Of a DNA stretch of 22,603 nucleotides, positions 5,915-14,683 are shown in pieces (within the stretch, counting starts at the first letter, position 1; the number at the start of each line of letters is the position of its first letter). The notes under the pieces were generated by a model. That model worked only from the letters and a program-made list of their open reading frames with translations, did no database searches and had not been told where the DNA came from. This DNA comes from Tepidiphilus sp. (lineage in GTDB: Bacteria > Pseudomonadota > Gammaproteobacteria > Burkholderiales > Rhodocyclaceae). Where the stretch lies: the NCBI GenBank assembly GCA_028684345.1, contig JAQUGB010000009.1, positions 1-22,603 of the forward strand. Reading direction: 5' to 3'. The position numbers and the translations under genes were made by a program.

Positions 5915-6805
5915 ATGGCTGAAATTACCGCAAGCATGGTCAAGGAGCTGCGCGAGCGCACCGATGCGCCGATGATGGAGTGCAAGAAGGCTCTGGCTGA
6001 GGCCGGTGGCGACATGGCGCGCGCCGAGGAGATCCTTCGCGTCAAACTCGGCAACAAGGCGAGCAAGGCCGCTGGTCGTGTGGCCGCCGAAGGCATCGTC
6101 GCGACCTGGATTTCGCCCGATGCCAAGCTCGCGGCCATGGTCGAGGTCAATTGCGAGACCGACTTCGTGGCGAAGAACGACGAATTCATCGCCTTTGCCA
6201 ACCGCTTGGCGCAACTGGTGGCCGAGCGCAACCCGGGCGACGTAGCAGCGCTCTCCCAGCTCGAACTCGACGGCAAGCCGGTCGAGCAGGTGCGCACCGA
6301 ACTCGTGGGCAAGATCGGCGAGAACATCACCATCCGCCGTTTCGCCCGCATCGAGGCGCAGGGCAAGGTGTACTCCTACGTGCATGGCGGCGCCAAGATC
6401 GGCGTGCTCGTCGATCTCGTAGGGGGCGACGAGGCGCTGGGCAAGGACCTGGCCATGCACATCGCCGCCTGCAAGCCGAAGGCCCTTTCGGCCGATCAGG
6501 TGCCGGCCGAGCTCATCGAGACCGAGCGGCGCATCGCGCGGCAGAAAGCAGTCGAATCGGGCAAGCCCGAGGCGATTCTCGACAAGATCGCTGAAGGGGC
6601 GGTGCAGAAGTACCTCAAGGAAGTCACCTTGCTCGGCCAAGGCTTCGTCAAGGATGACAAAGTCAGCGTCGAGGCGCTCCTGAAGCAGCGCAACGCCAAG
6701 GTCGCTTCCTTCGCGCTCTTCGTCGTCGGCGAAGGCATCGAGAAAAAGCAGACCGACTTCGCCGCGGAAGTGGCGGCGCAGGCGGCGGCCGCGGCCAAGT
6801 CCTGA
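5915..6805 (+). CDS. tsf: Translation elongation factor Ts
   Basis: EF-Ts is the guanine-nucleotide exchange factor that recycles EF-Tu-GDP during elongation. The 296-residue product has the N-terminal UBA-like domain and signature (KELRERTDAPMMECKKAL) and the core motif CETDFVAKNDEF that contacts EF-Tu. The length is full for a proteobacterial EF-Ts. Two ATG codons are adjacent (5912 and 5915). The second is chosen because GAGGA (5904-5908) is then six bases away, and MAEITASMVKELRERT is the usual N-terminus. It follows rpsB by 71 bases and precedes pyrH by 15, the standard order. No second promoter is evident. Confidence 0.98.
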   Translation: MAEITASMVKELRERTDAPMMECKKALAEAGGDMARAEEILRVKLGNKASKAAGRVAAEGIVATWISPDAKLAAMVEVNCETDFVAKNDEFIAFANRLAQLVAERNPGDVAALSQLELDGKPVEQVRTELVGKIGENITIRRFARIEAQGKVYSYVHGGAKIGVLVDLVGGDEALGKDLAMHIAACKPKALSADQVPAELIETERRIARQKAVESGKPEAILDKIAEGAVQKYLKEVTLLGQGFVKDDKVSVEALLKQRNAKVASFALFVVGEGIEKKQTDFAAEVAAQAAAAAKS

Positions 6806-6820
6806 AGACGAGGTCATCTC

Positions 6821-7537
6821 ATGTCTACCCCCGCCTATCGCCGCATCCTGCTCAAGCTCTCGGGCGAAGCTCTGATGGGCGACGACCCTTACGGCATCAA
6901 TGAGAAAGTGGTCGAGCGCATCGTGGGCGAGATCGTCGAAGTCGGCTCGTTGGGCGTACAGATCGGGATCGTGATCGGCGGGGGAAACATCTTCCGTGGC
7001 ATCCAGGGAGCGGCGAGTGGCATGGACCGGGCGACCGCCGACTACATCGGCATGCTCGCCACGGTGATGAATGCGATGGCCCTGTCGGACGCCTTCCGCC
7101 GGCACGAAGTGGAATCGCGCGTACTCTCGGCGCTGCGCATCGAGCAGGTGGTCGAACCCTATATTCGCGCTCGGGCCATTCGCCATCTGGAAGAGGGTCG
7201 TATCGTCATTTTCGCTGCCGGCACCGGCAATCCCTTCTTCACCACCGACACGGCGGCGGCGCTGCGCGGCGCCGAGATCGGGGCGCAGATCGTACTGAAG
7301 GCGACCAAGGTCGATGGCGTCTATAGCGCCGATCCGCGAAAAGACCCGAGCGCCAAGCGCTATCACCGCATCAGCTTCGACGAGGCGATCGGACGCAATC
7401 TCGCGGTGATGGATGCCACCGCTTTTGCTTTGTGTCGCGACATCAAGCTGCCGATCAACGTGTTTTCGATCTTCAAGCCAGGGGCTTTGCGCCGTGTCAT
7501 CATGGGCGAGGACGAAGGCACGCTGGTCCACTCGTAA
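6821..7537 (+). CDS. pyrH: Uridylate kinase (UMP kinase)
   Basis: PyrH phosphorylates UMP to UDP, feeding RNA, DNA and cell-wall UDP-sugar synthesis. It is a hexameric, GTP-activated, UTP-inhibited bacterial enzyme unrelated to eukaryotic UMP/CMP kinase. The 238-residue product belongs to the amino-acid-kinase fold: KLSGEAL near residue 13, GGGNIFRG near 54, GTGNPFFTTDTAAALR near 142 and TKVDGVYSADPRKDP near 167. GAGG precedes the ATG by seven bases. It sits between tsf and frr with gaps of 15 and 9 bases, so it is surely co-transcribed. The motif VDGVYSADP resembles VDGVYTTDP in LysC because both proteins share the fold. Confidence 0.98.
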   Translation: MSTPAYRRILLKLSGEALMGDDPYGINEKVVERIVGEIVEVGSLGVQIGIVIGGGNIFRGIQGAASGMDRATADYIGMLATVMNAMALSDAFRRHEVESRVLSALRIEQVVEPYIRARAIRHLEEGRIVIFAAGTGNPFFTTDTAAALRGAEIGAQIVLKATKVDGVYSADPRKDPSAKRYHRISFDEAIGRNLAVMDATAFALCRDIKLPINVFSIFKPGALRRVIMGEDEGTLVHS

Positions 7538-7546
7538 GGAGAGGAG

Positions 7547-8107
7547 ATGAACGTCGCTGAACTCAAGAAAGACGCCGAGCAGCGCATGGCCAAGGCGATC
7601 GAGGTGCTCAAAGTCGATCTCGCCAAGATCCGCACTGGCCGTGCCCACACGGGCCTGCTCGACCACGTGATGGTCGAATACTACGGTTCGATGGTGCCGG
7701 TGCCGCAGGTGGCCAACGTCACCCTGATCGATGCGCGCACCATCGGGGTGCAGCCTTGGGAGAAGAACATGCTCTCCAAGATCGAGAAGGCGATCCGCGA
7801 GAGCGACCTAGGGCTCAATCCCTCGAACATGGGTGAGATCCTGCGCGTTCCCATGCCGCCGCTCACCGAAGAGCGCCGCCGGGAACTCGGCAAGGTCGTG
7901 CGTCATGAAGGGGAGCAGGCGCGCGTGGCGGTGCGCAACGTGCGCCGTGACGTCAATCAAGCGATCAAAGACGCCTTGAAGAAGAAGGTGGTCAGCGAGG
8001 ACGAGGCGCGGCGCGCCGAGGATGATATCCAGAAGATCACCGACCGCTACATCGGTGAGATCGACAAGCTCGTCGAGAAGAAAGAGCAGGAACTGCTGCA
8101 GATCTGA
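7547..8107 (+). CDS. frr: Ribosome recycling factor
   Basis: RRF splits post-termination ribosomes together with EF-G. The protein is 186 residues, the usual size (about 185), and is recognisable from end to end: KTGRAHTGLL-like KIRTGRAHTGLLDHVMVEYY near residue 30, GLNPSNMGEILRVPMPPLTE near 90 and the long helical KVVRHEGEQARVAVRNVRRD near 120 that forms the three-helix bundle. A strong AAGGAGAGG lies just before the ATG. The gap from pyrH is nine bases. Confidence 0.98.
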   Translation: MNVAELKKDAEQRMAKAIEVLKVDLAKIRTGRAHTGLLDHVMVEYYGSMVPVPQVANVTLIDARTIGVQPWEKNMLSKIEKAIRESDLGLNPSNMGEILRVPMPPLTEERRRELGKVVRHEGEQARVAVRNVRRDVNQAIKDALKKKVVSEDEARRAEDDIQKITDRYIGEIDKLVEKKEQELLQI

Positions 8108-8151
8108 TCCGATCCCCCGTCGCAGCGTCCGGCGGGGCAGTGCGAGGTACC

Positions 8152-8910
8152 GTGGCCGAACTTCCTCTGACATCGACGACGGGCATCCCCGAGGTGCGCC
8201 CGATCCCGCGGCACATCGCCATCATCATGGATGGCAATGGTCGCTGGGCCAAGCTGCGCGGCCTGCCACGCGCGGAAGGGCACCGTCAAGGCGTAGAGGC
8301 GGTGCGCCGTGTGGTGCGCCATTGCGCCGAACTGGGCGTGGAACACCTCACCCTCTTCGCTTTTAGCTCGGAGAACTGGCGCCGCCCGCCGGAAGAGGTG
8401 GGGTTTCTCATGGGGCTCTTTCGCATGATGCTGCAGCGCGAAGTGACGCGCATGCATCGCAACGGTGTACGGCTCACCGTCATCGGCGATCGCGGCCGAT
8501 TCGACGCCGAATTGCAGTCGCTCATCGCCAAGGCCGAGGCACGTACGGCCGGCAACACTAAGATCTGCCTCAACATCGCCGCCAATTACGGCGGGCGCTG
8601 GGACATCGTGCAGGCGATGAACCGGCTCACGCGCGCACATCCCGAGCGCGCCGGCTGCTACACCGAGCTCGAGCTACAGGCCGAGCTCGCCTTGGGCTGG
8701 GCGCCGGAGCCTGATCTCTTCATCCGCACGGGGGGGGAGCAGCGATTGAGCAATTTCCTGCTGTGGCAGCTCGCCTATACCGAACTTTATTTCACCGACA
8801 TGCTCTGGCCGGATTTTCGCGAGGAAGCGCTCGACGAAGCCGTGCGCTCCTACCAATGCCGTGAGCGGCGTTTCGGCCGTACGAGCGAGCAGCTCGCCGC
8901 GTCCCCATGA
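8152..8910 (+). CDS. uppS: (2E,6E)-farnesyl-diphosphate-specific di-trans,poly-cis-undecaprenyl diphosphate synthase
   Basis: UppS condenses eight isopentenyl diphosphates onto farnesyl diphosphate to give C55-PP, the lipid carrier for peptidoglycan and O-antigen. The product has 252 residues. The catalytic MDGNGRWAK holds Asp27 (equivalent to E. coli D26), FAFSSENWRRP is the FxxSSEN substrate loop, and RTGGEQRLSNFLLWQLAYTE is the C-terminal signature. The start is uncertain: GTG at 8152 has GAGG four bases upstream, while GTG at 8140 (four residues longer) has only a G-run very close to it. No ATG is available before the catalytic motif. It follows frr by 44 bases, and its TGA overlaps the cdsA ATG (ATGA). 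Confidence 0.96.
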   Translation: MAELPLTSTTGIPEVRPIPRHIAIIMDGNGRWAKLRGLPRAEGHRQGVEAVRRVVRHCAELGVEHLTLFAFSSENWRRPPEEVGFLMGLFRMMLQREVTRMHRNGVRLTVIGDRGRFDAELQSLIAKAEARTAGNTKICLNIAANYGGRWDIVQAMNRLTRAHPERAGCYTELELQAELALGWAPEPDLFIRTGGEQRLSNFLLWQLAYTELYFTDMLWPDFREEALDEAVRSYQCRERRFGRTSEQLAASP

Positions 8911-9740
8911 TCGCCACGCTCGGGAACGCCTCGCGCCGGCTCTTTACCGCAGCGGTCTTGATCGCCGGCTTGCTCGTTCTGCTTTTTTGGGCACCGGCAC
9001 CCTTGTGGGCGGCGTCCGTTGCCGTCGTCGTCTTCCTTGCGGGCAGGGAATGGGTGCGGCTGGGCGGATGGGGCGAGGTGGCAGCCTGGGGATGGGCGTT
9101 GGGCTATACGGCGGGATATGCCCTCTTGTGGCGATTTAGCGGGGTGAGCCTGGGCGCGCCCCTTCATTCCGTGATCGGCGCGGTGATGATCGCCGGGGCC
9201 GCCTTCTGGCTGAGCTTCGTCCCTTGGACCCTGTTCGCGGGTTGGCGCTGGCGCAGCCGTTGTTTGTGGGTTGTCGCGGGCGCCTTGGTGCTGTGGCCGA
9301 CGGCGCTGGCGGTCGTTCTCCTGCGTGAATCGTCGGCGCTGCATCTACTGGCGATGATGGCGCTCGTCTGGGTGGCCGACGCTGCCGCCTATTACGTTGG
9401 CCGTCGTTGGGGACGGCGAAAACTTGCGCCGGCGATCAGCCCTGGCAAGACGGTGGAAGGGGCCATTGGGGCTTTTGCCGGCGTGTCGCTCTATGCGGTG
9501 ATTCTGTACGCCATGGGCCTCGTGCCGGAGGGTACGAGGTTTGGAACGTTCCTCGTCATCTTGCTCGCTTTGACGGTGTTGGCGATCGAGGGGGATCTGT
9601 TCGAATCGTGGGCGAAACGGATTGCCGGAGTGAAAGATTCCGGCGAGCTGTTGCCGGGGCACGGGGGCGTGCTCGACCGCATCGACAGCCTGACGGCGAC
9701 GCTGCCTTTCCTTGCCCTGTGGTGGCTGGAGCGGCAATGA
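8907..9740 (+). CDS. cdsA: Phosphatidate cytidylyltransferase (CDP-diglyceride synthase)
   Basis: CdsA makes CDP-diacylglycerol from CTP and phosphatidate in the inner membrane, the branch point for phosphatidylethanolamine, phosphatidylglycerol and cardiolipin. The 277-residue protein is a polytopic membrane protein with about seven or eight hydrophobic segments, beginning at residues 12-30. The family signature is complete near the C-terminus: KRIAGVKDSGELLPGHGG followed by VLDRID, with the metal-binding Asp residues and Lys-Asp pair. ISPGKTVEGAIGAF near residue 175 is the other conserved cytosolic loop. Start and stop overlap the neighbours by four bases on both sides (ATGA), which implies translational coupling with uppS and dxr. 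Confidence 0.96.
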   Translation: MIATLGNASRRLFTAAVLIAGLLVLLFWAPAPLWAASVAVVVFLAGREWVRLGGWGEVAAWGWALGYTAGYALLWRFSGVSLGAPLHSVIGAVMIAGAAFWLSFVPWTLFAGWRWRSRCLWVVAGALVLWPTALAVVLLRESSALHLLAMMALVWVADAAAYYVGRRWGRRKLAPAISPGKTVEGAIGAFAGVSLYAVILYAMGLVPEGTRFGTFLVILLALTVLAIEGDLFESWAKRIAGVKDSGELLPGHGGVLDRIDSLTATLPFLALWWLERQ

Positions 9741-10927
9741 AACGCGAGCGGTTGGCGATCCTCGGGGCGAGCGGCTCGATCGGTGCGAGCACCTTGGACG
9801 TGGTCTCGCGTCACCCGGAACGGTTCGAGGTTGTGGCGCTCGCGGCGCAGCGTCGCTGGAACGTGCTGCTCGAGGCGTGTCGGAAGTTTCGCCCCCGATG
9901 GGCGGTGCTGGGGGATGCGAGCGCGGCGGCCGCCTTGCGCGAGGCGCTGCGCCAAGAGGGAATCGCGACGGAAGTGGAGGAAGGGGAGACGGCGCTCACC
10001 GAAATCGCCCGCCATCCCGAAGTGGACACGGTGGTCGCTGCTATTGTCGGCGCGGCGGGGTTGCCTCCCACGTGGGCGGCCGTGTGTGCGGGCAAGAAGA
10101 TCCTGCTCGCCAACAAGGAAGCCCTGGTGCTCGCCGGCGGGCTCTTCATGGAGGCCGTGGATCGTCATGGGGTGCGGTTGCTGCCGCTCGATTCCGAGCA
10201 CAACGCCATTTTTCAGGCACTGCCGACGGACTACGATCGCAACCGACCGGACGATTTCGGCGTGCGACGGATCATTCTCACTGCATCGGGCGGCCCGTTC
10301 CGCGAGCGTTCGTTGGAAACCTTTGCCGCGATCACGCCGCAAGAGGCGTGCGCCCATCCCAATTGGTCGATGGGGCGCAAGATCTCGGTCGATTCGGCCA
10401 CGATGATGAACAAGGGGCTGGAGGTGATCGAGGCCCATTGGCTCTTCGGCTTGCCGCCCGAGCGTATCGAGGTGGTGATCCACCCGCAGAGCGTGGTGCA
10501 TTCCTTGGTGGAATACCGCGACGGCTCGCTGCTCGCCCAGCTGGGGACGCCCGACATGCGTACGCCGATCGCGCACGCGCTGGGATTCCCCCAGCGGCTC
10601 GAGGCGGGGGTGAGGCCACTCGATCTGGTGCGCGTGGGGCGGCTCGACTTCGCAGCGCCCGATCTGCGCCGTTTTCCCTGCCTGCGTCTGGCTTACGAGG
10701 CGCTGCAAGCCGGCGGGTCGGTTCCGGCGGTACTCAACGCGGCCAACGAGGTGGCGGTGGCCGCCTTCCTTCAGGGTCGGCTGGGTTTCGATCGCATCCC
10801 GGCCGTGATCGAGGCCACGCTCGAGCGCTTACCACGACAAGAACCCGATTCGCTCGAGGACGTGCTCGCCTATGATCGTCTGGCGAGAGAGCGGGCGCAG
10901 GACGTGCTCGCGCAGGAGGTGGCATGA
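9737..10927 (+). CDS. dxr: 1-deoxy-D-xylulose 5-phosphate reductoisomerase
   Basis: Dxr (IspC) converts DXP to 2-C-methyl-D-erythritol 4-phosphate with NADPH and is the committed enzyme of the non-mevalonate isoprenoid pathway and the fosmidomycin target. The 396-residue product begins with the NADPH loop LGASGSIG (9-16). It has LLANKEALVLAG, the metal-binding LPLDSEHNAIFQAL, the flexible-loop KISVDSATMMNKGLEVIEAH and IHPQSVVHSLVEY. The start at 9737 (MKRERLAILG) overlaps the cdsA stop, and the end overlaps the rseP start. Placing dxr beside uppS groups precursor supply with polyprenyl carrier synthesis. A longer frame running in from 9407 reads across cdsA and is not used. Confidence 0.97.
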   Translation: MKRERLAILGASGSIGASTLDVVSRHPERFEVVALAAQRRWNVLLEACRKFRPRWAVLGDASAAAALREALRQEGIATEVEEGETALTEIARHPEVDTVVAAIVGAAGLPPTWAAVCAGKKILLANKEALVLAGGLFMEAVDRHGVRLLPLDSEHNAIFQALPTDYDRNRPDDFGVRRIILTASGGPFRERSLETFAAITPQEACAHPNWSMGRKISVDSATMMNKGLEVIEAHWLFGLPPERIEVVIHPQSVVHSLVEYRDGSLLAQLGTPDMRTPIAHALGFPQRLEAGVRPLDLVRVGRLDFAAPDLRRFPCLRLAYEALQAGGSVPAVLNAANEVAVAAFLQGRLGFDRIPAVIEATLERLPRQEPDSLEDVLAYDRLARERAQDVLAQEVA

Positions 10928-12288
10928 CCGTTTTGTCCTATCTCGTGCCCTTCGTGATCGCCTTGGGTGGGCTCATCTTCTTTCATGAGCTGGGGCATTA
11001 CCTCGTCGCCCGGGCCTGTGGGGTGAAAGTGCTGCGTTTTTCCATCGGATTCGGGCCCACGTTGTGGTCACGCCGCTTCGGGCGCGATGGCACGGAATGG
11101 GTGCTCGCCGCCGTGCCTCTGGGCGGCTACGTGAAGATGCTCGATGAACGAGAAGGCGCGGTGGCACCCGAAGACCTTCCACGTGCTTTCAACCGTCAGC
11201 CGGTGGGCAAGCGCATGTCGATCGTGGCGGCAGGCCCTGCGGCCAATCTGTTGTTGGCGATCGCCCTCTACGTCGTCCTCTACACGGTTGGCGTGCGCGA
11301 ACCGGTGGCGCGCATCGACCCGCCCGCCGAAAGCCTCGCGGCCCAAGTGGGGCTGCGGCCGGGAGATCGGGTGGTGGCCGTGGATGGGCGCGCCGTGGCG
11401 AGTCTGCCGCAATTGCGCTGGGAAGTGCTCGCCGCGGCCATGCGTCGCAACGAAGTGGCTCTGGAGGTGGAGCGCGCCGGGGAGCGCCTCGTCTTCTCTT
11501 TGCCGCTTACCGGCGTCGTCGTCGATCACGGCAACGATGACGTCATGGTGCAACTCGGGCTCGTGCCCTGGCGTCCCCCGCTGGAGCCGGTGGTGGGTAG
11601 CGTCGCCCCGGGCAGCCCGGCCGAACGTGCCGGTATCGTGCCCGGAATGCGGGTGCGTGCCATCGAAGGCAAGGAGATCGCCGATTGGCGCGAGCTCGTC
11701 GAGATCGTGCGGGCACATCCAGGCGGGACTTTGCGCTTTACCCTGGAGTACGATGGAGTCGTTGCAGAGCGCGAGGTATTCGCCGAGCCGACCGACGACG
11801 GGCAGGGGGGCACGATCGGCCGCATCGGCGTGGCGGTGCGGCCACCGTCCGATGAAACCTTCCTCGTGTCCGTTCGCTACCCTCCGATTCAAGCGGCAGG
11901 CATGGCGTTGCGGCAAACTTGGGAGGTGAGTACGATGACCCTGAGGCTCTTCGGGCGCATGCTCCTTGGTGAGGCATCGCTCAAGAATCTCTCCGGGCCG
12001 CTCACCATCGCCGACTACGCCGGCCAGACGGCAAGGATGGGTCTGGAGCATTACCTGCGCTTCGTCGCTCTCGTGAGCATCAGCCTCGGGGTGTTGAACT
12101 TGCTGCCGGTGCCGATTCTGGATGGGGGGCATTTGCTGTATTATTCGCTCGAAGCCGTGCGCGGACGGCCCCTGTCCGAACGTGCGATGGAGATCGGTCA
12201 GCAGATTGGCCTGGCGTTGTTGTTGACGTTGATGGCGATCGCGCTTTTCAACGATGTGTCCCGGATTTGGTCGAGTGTGAGCGGATGA
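10924..12288 (+). CDS. rseP: RIP metalloprotease RseP (site-2 protease)
   Basis: RseP is an inner-membrane zinc protease that cuts anti-sigma factor RseA (or its equivalent) inside the membrane to release sigma E, and clears leftover signal peptides. The 454-residue protein has the zinc site H21-ELG-H25 in the first membrane segment and the third ligand at Asp400 in LLPVPILDGGH. PLGGYVKMLDERE is the membrane-associated MRE-like loop. Two PDZ domains sit between (about residues 115-205 and 210-300), with AAQVGLRPGDRVVAVDG and AERAGIVPGMRVRAIEG as their carboxylate-binding loops. It overlaps dxr and bamA by four bases each. The neighbourhood with bamA and skp fits envelope-stress function. Confidence 0.97.
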   Translation: MTVLSYLVPFVIALGGLIFFHELGHYLVARACGVKVLRFSIGFGPTLWSRRFGRDGTEWVLAAVPLGGYVKMLDEREGAVAPEDLPRAFNRQPVGKRMSIVAAGPAANLLLAIALYVVLYTVGVREPVARIDPPAESLAAQVGLRPGDRVVAVDGRAVASLPQLRWEVLAAAMRRNEVALEVERAGERLVFSLPLTGVVVDHGNDDVMVQLGLVPWRPPLEPVVGSVAPGSPAERAGIVPGMRVRAIEGKEIADWRELVEIVRAHPGGTLRFTLEYDGVVAEREVFAEPTDDGQGGTIGRIGVAVRPPSDETFLVSVRYPPIQAAGMALRQTWEVSTMTLRLFGRMLLGEASLKNLSGPLTIADYAGQTARMGLEHYLRFVALVSISLGVLNLLPVPILDGGHLLYYSLEAVRGRPLSERAMEIGQQIGLALLLTLMAIALFNDVSRIWSSVSG

Positions 12289-14597
12289 AGAAAAAATTGG
12301 CGGCGGTGGTGGCTCTGATCGGAGCACTACTCGCGGGGGCGGTGCATGCGTTCGAGCCGTTCGTGGTCGAGGACATTCGCGTCGAGGGGATCCAGCGCGT
12401 CGAGGCAGGGACCATCTTCAGCTATCTGCCGGTGAAGGTGGGTGAGCGCATCACTCAGGAGCAGGCCGACGAGGCGGTGCGCAAGCTCTTCGAAACGGGA
12501 TTTTTCAGCGACGTGCGCATCGAGGCCGACGGCAACGTGCTGGTGGTCATCGTCGACGAGCGGCCCGCCATCGGCGAGCTCCAGTTCGTCGGCATGAAGG
12601 AATTCGAAGTCGACGCCATCAAACTGGCTTTGCGTGCCGTTGGTCTGGCCGAATCGCGCATCTTCGACCGCTCCCTGCTGCGCCAGGCGGAGCAGGAGCT
12701 CAAGCGCCAATACCTCTCGCGCGGTCACTATGCGGTCGATATCCAAACGACCATCACGCCTTTGCCGCGCAACCGGGTGGCCATCCGTTTCGACATCACC
12801 GAAGGCCAGCCGGCCAAGATCGCGGAGATCAAGATCGTCGGCAACAAGGCCTTTTCCGAAAAGGAACTTCTGAGGAGGTTCCAATTGACCACTCCGGGGT
12901 GGCTGACCTGGTACACCAAGTCCGACCGCTATTCGCGTGAGAAACTGCAGCAGGACCTGGAAGCATTGCGTTCATTCTATATGAACCAGGGATATCTCGA
13001 TTTCGAGATCGAGTCGGTGTCGGTTTCGATCGGCCCAGACAAGCAGAACATCTACATCTCGATCTCGATCAGGGAAGGGGAACGGTATACCGTGTCGGCG
13101 GTGCGCTTCGCCGGCAATCTCATCTTGCCCGAAGAGGAATATCGCGGGCTCGCGCAACTCAGGCCTGGCGACGTCTTTTCGCGCGAGAAGCTCAATGCGA
13201 CCGTGAAAGCGGTCGTCGACCGGCTCGGCGGTGAAGGGTACGCCTTTGCCAACGTCAATGCCGCGCCCGAGATCGATCGCGAGAATCGTCAGGTGGCTTT
13301 CACCATCTTCGTCGATCCGGGGCGACGCACTTACGTCAATCGCATCAACATCGGGGGCAACGTACGCACCCGAGACGAAGTGATCCGGCGAGAAATGCGT
13401 CAGATGGAAGGCGAGTGGTACGACGCCGATAAAATCAACAAATCCCGCCAGCGCGTCGATCGGCTGGGGTATTTCGACGAGGTGCAGGTGGAGACCCAGC
13501 CCGTTCCCGGCACCACCGACCAGGTCGATGTCAATTTTACCGTGAAGGAGAGGCCCACTGGCAACCTGATGCTCGGAGCGGGTTTTTCGAGCTCGGACAA
13601 CATCGTGCTCTCGGGCGCGGTCTCACAGGACAACATCTTCGGCAGCGGCAAGTCGCTGGGTATTCAGCTCGATACGAGCCAGTCGAAGCGTACCGCCTCG
13701 CTCTCCTTCACCGATCCCTACTATACGATCGACGGTGTCTCGCTCGGCTACGATGTTTACTACCGTACTTTCGATCCTTCGGAAAGCTACAACATATCCC
13801 GTTATAAGACGCGTTCGATCGGTGGCGGGCTCCGTATGGGCTGGCCGATCGGAGAGGACGACAACATCCAGTTCGGTCTGGCCTACGATCTCACCAAGAT
13901 CGACGTCTATTGGGATAGCCCGCTTCGCTACATCGAGTTCTGTGAATCCGGAGGTGATTACGACTGCGATGGCGTCTCTTCGCTGGCACTGACGGCGGGG
14001 TGGTCCCGTGATACCCGTGACTCGCGTATCTATCCGATGAAAGGTCGCTATCAGCGCGCCTTGGCCGAGGTGGACGTTCCGCCGGGAGACATCGAGCTCG
14101 TCAAACTTTCCTACCAGCACCAGTGGTGGATCCCGGTCACCGAGCGTCAGGCGCTCATGTTGAACGGCGAAATCGGCTGGATCGAATCCTTGGGCGGAAA
14201 GGATGTTCCCTTCTTCCGCAATTACTATGTTGGTGGAATCGGTTCGGTCCGAGGCTTCGACGCCGGCAGCCTCGGGCGCAAGGACGATTACGGTGATGCC
14301 TATGGTGGGACGCGCAAGCTCGTGCTCAACGCGGAATATTATTTCCCCTTGCCGGGTCTGGGAATGGACAAGACCTTCCGGATGTCGGTCTTCGTCGATT
14401 CGGGTTATGTCTGGGATCAGGACGATTCGGTCAAGCTCAACGACATGCGCGTGAGTACGGGCATCGGTTTCTCATGGTCTTCACCGCTGGGGCCGTTGAA
14501 GTTCAGTTTCGCGGTGCCGGTGCGTAAAGACGTCGGTGGCTCCAATTACAAGGACGAAACCCAGAACTTCCAATTCCAGTTCGGCACCATGTTCTAA
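12285..14597 (+). CDS. bamA: Outer membrane protein assembly factor BamA
   Basis: BamA is the Omp85-family core of the machine that inserts beta-barrel proteins into the outer membrane. The 770-residue precursor has a 22-residue signal peptide ending AVHA and five POTRA domains (from FVVEDIRVEGIQRV to about residue 420). The 16-strand barrel starts at NLMLGAGFSSSDN and ends with the aromatic strand FQFQFGTMF. The lid-loop motif VRGF is at 655-658. The start at 12285 (MKKKLAAVVALIG) overlaps the rseP stop; an upstream in-frame start at 12267 would spoil the signal peptide. Two cysteines, C553 and C561, lie in one predicted surface loop before VRGF, in a different position from the E. coli C690-C700 pair. 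Confidence 0.98.
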   Translation: MKKKLAAVVALIGALLAGAVHAFEPFVVEDIRVEGIQRVEAGTIFSYLPVKVGERITQEQADEAVRKLFETGFFSDVRIEADGNVLVVIVDERPAIGELQFVGMKEFEVDAIKLALRAVGLAESRIFDRSLLRQAEQELKRQYLSRGHYAVDIQTTITPLPRNRVAIRFDITEGQPAKIAEIKIVGNKAFSEKELLRRFQLTTPGWLTWYTKSDRYSREKLQQDLEALRSFYMNQGYLDFEIESVSVSIGPDKQNIYISISIREGERYTVSAVRFAGNLILPEEEYRGLAQLRPGDVFSREKLNATVKAVVDRLGGEGYAFANVNAAPEIDRENRQVAFTIFVDPGRRTYVNRINIGGNVRTRDEVIRREMRQMEGEWYDADKINKSRQRVDRLGYFDEVQVETQPVPGTTDQVDVNFTVKERPTGNLMLGAGFSSSDNIVLSGAVSQDNIFGSGKSLGIQLDTSQSKRTASLSFTDPYYTIDGVSLGYDVYYRTFDPSESYNISRYKTRSIGGGLRMGWPIGEDDNIQFGLAYDLTKIDVYWDSPLRYIEFCESGGDYDCDGVSSLALTAGWSRDTRDSRIYPMKGRYQRALAEVDVPPGDIELVKLSYQHQWWIPVTERQALMLNGEIGWIESLGGKDVPFFRNYYVGGIGSVRGFDAGSLGRKDDYGDAYGGTRKLVLNAEYYFPLPGLGMDKTFRMSVFVDSGYVWDQDDSVKLNDMRVSTGIGFSWSSPLGPLKFSFAVPVRKDVGGSNYKDETQNFQFQFGTMF

Positions 14598-14683
14598 ACC
14601 CGATATCATTCCCGTAGAAGGCATCGTAAGCTTGATGTCACGGGGGGTATTTATTGATGCCTGTGAAGACGAGAGAGGTCAGC

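Noticed and set aside
5885..7666. Minus-strand reading frame of 593 residues opposite tsf and pyrH
   Set aside because: Its long open length follows from the codon bias of the + strand genes. The product is His/Asp/Arg-rich with no domain, while the opposite strand encodes clear EF-Ts and UMP kinase.
14598..14683. Promoter or sigma E site before skp
   Set aside because: No acceptable -35/-10 pair or GGAACTT-like element at proper spacing was found.
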